From Sinohyriopsis cumingii (lineage: Eukaryota > Mollusca > Bivalvia > Unionida > Unionidae), in NCBI GenBank assembly GCA_028554795.2, contig CM068839.1, positions 11,249,220 through 11,313,219 of the forward strand: DNA of 64,000 bases, written 5' to 3'. Shown piece by piece: positions 58,445 through 64,000 of the stretch. The notes below the pieces were generated by a model. That model saw only the letters and a list, made by a program, of their open reading frames with translations. It made no database searches and was not told the DNA's origin. The number at the start of each line of letters is the position of its first letter. The stretch's first letter is position 1. Made by a program: the position numbers and the translations under genes.

Positions 58445-58745
58445 CTCTCGGGTTGCCTAAGTGGTTAGTGCATCTGTGGATGCAGGAGGTGGCAGGTTTG
58501 AAATCCAGCCAACTTGTACCAAAGACATAAAAATGGTACTTGCAGGTGCCTCACTTGGCACTCAGCATTAAGAAGTTAGTGTTAGGACTGGTCAGCCTGG
58601 TGTCAGGATAATGTGACTGGGTGGGACATGATGCTACATGTATGTTGCATGATGCTCCAGTGCTAGACATCACTATAAACTGCCACACTGTAGACATCAT
58701 AGTGATATGACTGCAAAATTGTTAAAGCTATGTTAAAAGTCCAAA

Positions 58746-58798
<53 letters not shown>
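58445..58798 (+). mobile_element. SINE family B copy with (CA)n tail
   Basis: The tRNA-like head contains GGTTGCCTAAGTGGTTAGTG (A box) and GGCAGGTTTGAAATCC (B box). The body has ACTCAGCATTAAGAAGTTAG, TGTTAGGACTGGTCAGCCTG, AATGTGACTGGGTGGGACAT and CACTATAAACTGCCACACTG. Its tail AAATCACACACA runs into a (CA)26 microsatellite (58,747-58,798). Most complete family B copy here. Confidence 0.85.
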
Positions 58799-58800
<2 letters not shown>

Positions 58801-58854
58801 TTACAAAATAGACTGATATTTCAGTCAAATACAGAATATTAAATATTACATATA

Positions 58855-59160
58855 TTTTTACCACTGTCAGTTTATTTTTAATAGGTTAGGTCCAGATAAT
58901 TTTATCTCTGTCAGTTTATTTTTAATAGGTTAGATCTGGATAAATTTACCTCTGTCAGTTTATTTTTAATAGGTTAGGTCCAGATAATTTAACTCTGTCA
59001 GATATTTTTAATAGGTTAGGTCCGGATAATTTACCTCTGTCAGTTTAATTTTAATGGGTTAGGTCCAGACAATTTTACCTCTGTCAGTTTATTTTTAATA
59101 GGTTAGGTCCAGATAATTTACCTCTGTCAGTTTGTTTTTGATAGGTTAGGTCCAGATAAG
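58855..59160. repeat. Minisatellite, 43/44-bp unit, about 7 copies
   Basis: The unit contains ATAGGTTAGGTCCAGATAAT, TTACCTCTGTCAG and TTTATTTTTA. Copies are moderately diverged. Confidence 0.93.
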
Positions 59161-59196
59161 GATGTTTATGTGGCTCACATTGATGTCAAGGTGAAC

Positions 59197-59419
59197 TACC
59201 ATATTTACTCACTTATAAGTTGTGTCAAACTGCAAACAACAAAGATCCTATCTGCCAAAGTATAAATCATCTGCAGTTCAGAGTCTATATTGTTTGTTTG
59301 CTGATTAGTCCTAATAAACTGCATAGACCCAGATCTACTGGAGGCACAATATGTGACAGCAGATCTGGGTCTGTGCAGTTTGCAGTTGGACTTGACTTAT
59401 TAGCGAGTATAGATGGTAT
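59197..59419. mobile_element. MITE-like element family M1 with inverted ends
   Basis: The left end TACCATATTTACTCACTTAT is mirrored by the right end ATTAGCGAGTATAGATGGTA. Subterminal CAAACTGCAAAC (left) and GTTTGCAGTTGGACTTG (right) are also inverted. The interior has AGATCTGGGTCTGTGCAGTT and AGACCCAGATCT. About 223 bp, no ORF. It ends 105 bp before exon e. Confidence 0.7.
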
Positions 59420-59524
59420 CGAACAAATTCAATACATTTTTAAAACTTTATCCTCAGGGGCTAATTAATCTTGTTTTTCCACTATGATTATTTATGCACA
59501 TTCATATTTGAAATTGCTTTCCAG

Positions 59525-59638
59525 TTACAAGTTGCCTTTGAAACAGTCAGTGAAGAAAATGCCAGCAATAAGCAAGCACTACTTGTTGCACATCAGAAAG
59601 ATGGTCAGTCTTCAGCCATGCTGTCAGAGCTTACTTCA
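59525..59638 (+). CDS. LRRCC1: LRRCC1-like coiled-coil protein, internal exon e
   Basis: A 38-codon exon, phase 0 at both ends. Acceptor AAATTGCTTTCCAG, donor TCA|GTAAGT. The translation has LQVAFETVSEENASNKQALL, VAHQKDGQSSAMLSELTS. It directly continues exon d (…RFKE|LQVAFE…) as in the LRRCC1 coiled coil I recall, where a similar segment with an Ala-rich 'HALI-A-x-x-K' stretch follows. The next exon of the conserved coiled coil was not found before 64,000, so the gene continues beyond the window. The intron before it is 4,721 bp, the shortest here. Confidence 0.8.
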
Positions 59639-59639
59639 G

Positions 59640-60265
59640 TAAGTAACCTAGCATAAAGCCTCTATTCTTAATGATCAGTGTTTGGTTTTATATTGCCTGA
59701 CCCCACAGCCCAAAGGTTTTAGTAGTTGGTAGACGGGGTGGTTGGCTGCATGGTTTTAAAGCAATTTTAAATGTTCAGCATTGGTATTTGTATGCAAAAG
59801 GTACCCAAAAATCGGGAAAAAGTTCAGTACCATTAATTTTCATTGGCCACTTAGAGAACATCTATCAAACATTTTTTTTAACAATTGAGTGTTTTTTTCC
59901 TCTCACAAATTTTTGCTGTTATAAACATCATTATCATCATCATCCATGTCTTTTTTTCATGCTACAGTAAACGGAAAATTTCTCTGTTAATAAGTTGTGA
60001 TTTTTTCATTTTAATTTTTTTTAAATTTTATAGGAAAAGATATGAGACAGGGTTTCATTGGCTCAGACAATTGGTCAGTTGAGTTATGATAACCTGACTA
60101 AATTATACGTCACTGTTCTTCATTTGATACACTTTCTTGACTCACTGGTCAGTTTTGTGTCCACAGTTATCTTTTGATAATATAGGTCAGGGGTTTCAAA
60201 ATGATTTTATCACACCTGCTCTTAATGCCAAGTGGGTATAGGGTATAACCCTGTGCCCATTATCC
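59640..60265. other. Intron, nothing recognised
   Basis: AT-rich, no supported feature. Confidence 0.5.
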
Positions 60266-60269
60266 ATGC

Positions 60270-61270
60270 ATGAAAAGTTGCTCATGACACAGGAGGCATT
60301 GTTTGATCTGATTTTGATCAGACTTTGAATACAGGTTTATATCGTCAAGATTTCAGACAATATTTTTATATATTAATGAGGTGAATCTTGCATTAGATCG
60401 GCTGAGCTTGTTTCAATGCTGGAGACTGTGTCTGATCTGATATCTTCAGGATTTTTAGTAATGTGAAGGATCTACACATGTTAATGAGGCTGTCTTGCAT
60501 CTGATTGGCTTGACTACAGGATCTACACATGTTGATGAGGCTGTCTTGCATCTGATTGGCTTGGCCATATTACAGATCCAATTTTTATCAAACTTTGAAC
60601 ATAGGCTTATGGTGTCAAGTCATTACTGGAGTTACATAATGCATACAATCCACAGATAAATAAAATGATCTGCTATGTGACTAGCAGTTTTTTTTTTCTT
60701 TCTAGAGGCTGTATTCCTGTTTAGATTTGGATCAGACTTGGTAAATAGGTTCTTACCATCAAGATGTTCAATGTATTTTATTATCATCAAGCTGTATGCA
60801 TTTTGATGAGGTGATCGTGCATATGATTGGCTGAACTTCATACCTCTATATACTACAGCAGCCATCTTGAAAATCTTATTAGAACTGCTACTCAAGAATG
60901 ACTGGTCCACTTGACATGGTATTTTTGCTAAAAGACTTGTCATGATGCCTAGTTAGTCAGAAACTGTGCAAATGTGACATCTAGTATGGTTTCCATGGAA
61001 GCCATCTTGCAAATCTTTGTATCATTGCTCCTCCCAAATGGATGGTCATGTTGGCATGGGGTTTTCACTAATAGACTTCACATCAGGTCAAGTTAGTTCT
61101 AAATTAGCATGGTGCCTTTCAGACATATCATGGGACAGCAATTATGTCCACGACAACTTCAAAACCCTGAATGGATGGATGTATTGACATTCGACTTTTC
61201 ACTAAAAGGTCTAGTTGGTCCTGAATTCAAATCATACATGTGATATAATGATAGTTAGCTTAGAACAGAT
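60270..61270. repeat. Degenerate dispersed repeats, two interleaved families
   Basis: One family carries TCTGATTTTGATCAGACTTT, TTAATGAGGT and GCATCTGATTGGCTTG; it recurs at 63,690-64,000. A CATCTGATTGGCTTG block is directly doubled at 60,477-60,565. The other carries CAGCCATCTTGAAAATC and 'TGGTCCTGAATTCAAATCAT', as at 52,850. No coding signal. Confidence 0.6.
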
Positions 61271-61274
61271 CAGG

Positions 61275-61480
61275 AGATATGCAAAATTTGGTCAGATTTT
61301 TTACATCAAAGAGGGGGGAATTTTCTTTGACCCAATTTTAGCATGCAAATGGGGAAAATTACTACTGTTGAACAAATTTCCATGTTTTTAATATTTAAAT
61401 AATTTTTATGCACTTTTGTTCTTTCCCATTAACTATTTGCCTTTCATACACTCTATATATGTAACACAATCAGTTTTAGC
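61275..61480. other. Intron, nothing recognised
   Basis: Short AT-rich stretch. Confidence 0.5.
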
Positions 61481-61817
61481 ATTTTTTTTTAGGATTATTG
61501 CCTGGATTATATTGGTAGCAGTCCTCATCATTGTTGATTCTAATACTCAAAAGATCACGTACTGTCACTTGATCCGGGCTTTCTCAGTAGTTAGCCTGAA
61601 TTTTCCTGCGAATGGAAAATGTCCTTTCAGTGTCTGCATTGGAATGTGACGATATCAATACAACTCTGCTGAAGTTTAAATCATTTCCACCCTTTTTGTA
61701 GATTTTACCAGAACTGTTCAAGATTGGTACTGTCAGGGCCTGGGTCAAAGTTTGGAAGTTCTTCTTTGGGAGCCAGAATCTAGTCCTGACTTCCATCATA
61801 CAGTGCAGTTCTCTCAC
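61480..61817 (-). pseudogene. hAT-type transposase, C-terminal dimerisation region remnant
   Basis: Minus strand. The frame 61,817-61,584 ends with VVLISSHSNADTERTFSIRR and KIQANY. The S-N-A-x-x-E-R-x-F-S motif is the hallmark of the hAT family C-terminal (dimerisation) domain. After the stop, similarity continues with DQVTVRDLLSIRIN, matching the 'LLS-K-N' end of such domains. Upstream, NFQTLTQALTVPILN fits the preceding region. It is a decayed piece; the N-terminal piece lies at 62,531-62,960 on the same strand. Confidence 0.62.
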
Positions 61818-61819
61818 TC

Positions 61820-62300
61820 TTGGTTAACGTCATGAGCCTCTCATTCAGCTTCACCACTGCGATGCAAAATTCCAAAATATTAGAACCATGAAATTTACTT
61901 GCCATGGGTATACAGTAGATAAATTCAAACCCTGTACTATACCTTTAAGCTATCAAGAAAGATTACATGTGTATGCTTTCTTGTTGTTACTGGCAGATAC
62001 TCAGTATGGATCATTGGAGATCAGACAAGCTCCCTAACTGGATTATTATTAGTGTATTATTCCCAAGCATCTAATGTTGTTTTAATGTCGGATGATTGTC
62101 TGCATGATGCATATTTTAAACAATGACACCCTGTGACTTATGTATAATTTGCAGACGCCTTTGTCATCATCAATATCATCACTATCACCGTCCATTAACA
62201 ATAACAATCAAAAATCTAGAAAACAATTCTCACTTACTAGTATTATAGATGAAGACAAAGAACTGCATTCCAGGCATTACAAATAAATTCCAGTACTCTG
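61820..62300. other. Interval between hAT-like pieces
   Basis: No readable transposase sequence. The middle catalytic part appears deleted or decayed. Confidence 0.45.
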
Positions 62301-62302
62301 TC

Positions 62303-62366
62303 CATATTATCATTATTATTATTACTATTACTATTAATATTAATATTATTGTTATTATTATTGTTA

Positions 62367-62404
<38 letters not shown>
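62303..62404. repeat. (TTA)n microsatellite, imperfect
   Basis: TTA/ATT run with several interruptions (TAC, TGT, TTTTT). Confidence 0.95.
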
Positions 62405-62406
<2 letters not shown>

Positions 62407-62530
62407 ATGATCATGATTTCTATGAAAAATTAAATAATTAACACTTTGTAATATGTACATGAATATTTCATGCAAAAATAAGTTTTGCTGATCTGTGTAA
62501 TATTACAAGTTGGAATTCCAAAAAATCTTC

Positions 62531-62960
62531 TCATAGTAACAAACTAAGACTGTTAATATTTTTATTATCATTTGATTTGTCTATGAGAATGGCAAATTTT
62601 TCATTGTGGCACATGTCTGTGACTTTCTCATCCCGATCAGGACTCAGAGCTTGGATTATAATGTGTGTAATTTTCGTCATGAGAACTTTTCTGCACTTTC
62701 CAAGTCCAGGAACATTATTTTGACTACATCTCAAAAATGATCTGCTGCCAGAAACATTAAGAATATGTTTAGCTTTAATCCTGCTGGCAAAAAGTGTTTG
62801 GATACTTGTTGCTTGATCCACATTTGATGTACAACCCATGAACATGGATTTCAATGTTTGCATATATATTGCCATGGTTGATGTGCTTTTATGTGATGTC
62901 ATTCTTACCACTGTAACAGACTTAAAAATCAGTTCGGTGCAGAATCGTTATTCAGGTCCA
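62531..62960 (-). pseudogene. hAT-like transposase, N-terminal/central remnant
   Basis: Minus strand, frame 62,911-62,531: SFLRCSQNNVPGLGKCRKVL, then ALSPDRDEKVTDMCHNEKFA and ILIDKSNDNKN. The 'F-x-I-L-I-D-x-S-x-D' segment, with Asp in the position of the first catalytic acid, and the preceding C-x-K/R-T-K-like stretch fit hAT-superfamily transposases of the kind related to ZMYM/KIAA-type domesticated genes. It has no start or zinc-finger region that I can read, and stops lie upstream. Together with 61,480-61,817 it marks one dead element. Assignment is moderate. Confidence 0.5.
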
Positions 62961-62964
62961 TTTG

Positions 62965-63595
62965 AACTTGATTGCAACATCTGAAATTCCCATTTCCATC
63001 CAGCATTGAATTTTGTGTGATATTTCAGTTGCTTGGATTTCAATGTTTTTGGTATTGAGAGATGATGCACACTTGGACATCATAACAAGCCTTAAACACC
63101 AAAGTCAAACCAACCAAGTTTTATGTGACTTGAGCTTCTGAGTAATCCTAAACATAATCAACAAACATCTTTAATCCTGCCCAAATTACTTTTGATCATG
63201 CATTGTATTGACTTCAATCCTTCTCAACAACTTTATGCACTGAAGCAAAATATACCTTCCAGAGAGAATCAAAGTAAAATGTGTAATATCAATTAACGTC
63301 TTTAATCCTTTTGGGATGACTTCTCATACATAGGATAAATTGCCTCAATAAACAATGAAGCCAGATTATGATGCTGACAAGATCAAAGGAAATTAGTAAC
63401 TACATTGTGTTGCCATGCTTAAGCCAGTTTTTTTCACGTGATCACATGCAGTATTACCATAAACATGCTATCCTAGAAGCAAAATGTAAAGGAAAAAAAA
63501 TGGATTTTTTTTCACTAAACATTTTGTATCGACATTTTGAGATTTCATGGAGGACTGGGAGCCATGTCTAAACTCATGGTTCTCATAGATGATGC
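62965..63595. other. Intron, nothing recognised
   Basis: AT-rich, no supported feature. The short frame at 63,368-63,571 has no motif. Confidence 0.5.
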
Positions 63596-63596
63596 C

Positions 63597-63670
63597 TGGG
63601 CAGGTATCAAACCCATAACTCTTGAATTATGAGTCTGACACTGTACCAAATGAGCTGCCACAGGTCCCAT
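63597..63670 (-). pseudogene. tRNA-like sequence (CAT anticodon position), probably a SINE head or tRNA pseudogene
   Basis: On the minus strand: TGGCAGCTCATTTGGTACAG resembles a D-arm/A box; GTCAGACTCATAATTCAAGA looks like an anticodon arm with CAT; TATGGGTTTGATACCTG resembles the T-arm/B box. The acceptor arms (GGGACCT and CCAGGCA) do not pair well, and TAGAG is changed to TACAG, so a working tRNA gene is unlikely. No SINE body is recognised next to it. Confidence 0.55.
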
Positions 63671-63689
63671 TAAAAATAAGAGATTAACT

Positions 63690-64000
63690 TATCTTAGAGT
63701 CAATAAAATTATTTTGGCCAGTAGAGCATCAATCCCTTTTAGGGTCTCTTGTTATGAAGAGTTTGACCACTGCATATGTATGAGGTAATTATGCATATGA
63801 TTGGCTGTTGCTTTTTTTCAGATAGGATTTTGTCCAATCTTGGTAAGCAGACCTATATCTTCAAGATTTAGGTTGTGTATGATTGTGTTCAAAATTCTTG
63901 CATATTAATGAGGTGATCATGTATCTGATTGGCTGATCTTGTGAACACTGTTCGAATTAGATTTTGATGAAACATTTTACATAGTGTTATATTATCCAGA
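63690..64000. repeat. Degenerate dispersed repeat, continuing past the window
   Basis: Repeats of TGAGGTAATTATGCATATGA / TTAATGAGGTGATCATGTAT followed by GATTGGCTG, and 'TCTTCAAGATTTAGG', as in 60,270-60,860. Confidence 0.6.

Noticed and set aside
62230..62475. Ile-rich 'membrane' frame
   Set aside because: Product of the (TTA)n microsatellite.

Overview
This is an AT-rich, intron- and repeat-rich animal nuclear window. There are no operons or prokaryotic signals. The only host gene I can support is a plus-strand, multi-exon, coiled-coil protein gene. Five exons (342-476, 15,382-15,521, 28,587-28,703, 54,719-54,803, 59,525-59,638) have GT-AG boundaries and compatible phases, and together give 197 uninterrupted codons. 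The last two exons resemble my memory of the C-terminal coiled coil of the centrosomal protein LRRCC1 (CLERC), so I call the gene LRRCC1-like. Both gene ends lie outside the window. The dispersed repeats (a tRNA-derived SINE ending in a CAA tail, a second SINE with a GTGACTGGG-type core, degenerate GGTCAAAGGTCA-type repeats) suggest a mollusc, most likely a bivalve. The species is not resolved.

Almost everything else is intron filled with repeats. More than 20 unrelated minisatellite families, with units from 21 to 73 bp, cover roughly 18-19 kb (about 29%). The largest are a 56-bp array of about 110 copies (4.35-10.5 kb), a 61-bp array of about 32 copies (56.4-58.4 kb), 38-bp-class and 55-bp arrays of about 1.2 kb each (1.9-3.1 kb; 42.5-43.6 kb), and a 39-bp array of about 28 copies (13.3-14.4 kb). 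Several units are multiples of three and produce long but spurious open frames. Two arrays have a visible origin. A 49-bp array at 54,798-55,195 duplicates the exon 4/intron junction, leaving seven extra copies of the real splice donor. A 29-bp array at 37.4-38.2 kb grew inside a MITE-like element whose unexpanded relatives lie at 12.7 and 59.2 kb.

Mobile-element remnants: at 21.9-26.6 kb, a decayed LTR retrotransposon with Ty3/gypsy-type domains in the order protease, integrase, reverse transcriptase (Gmr1-like order); related solo or partial LTRs at 15.9, 32.6 (minus) and 48.5 kb. At 32.1-36.5 kb, a minus-strand LINE is split by a plus-strand LINE that itself carries a SINE with a 12-bp target duplication; a solo LTR and another SINE piece also interrupt the tract. 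At 40.1-41.5 kb there is a DIRS-like remnant. At 61.5-63.0 kb there is a hAT-like transposase remnant on the minus strand. At 38,600-39,043 there is a MITE with perfect 35-bp inverted ends flanked by TA. No functional mobile-element ORF remains.

I see no CRISPR array, rRNA gene or intact tRNA gene. I found no complete new biological system. The most notable features are the splice-donor arrays inside the introns of an LRRCC1-like gene and the visible birth of minisatellites from an exon edge and from a transposon.
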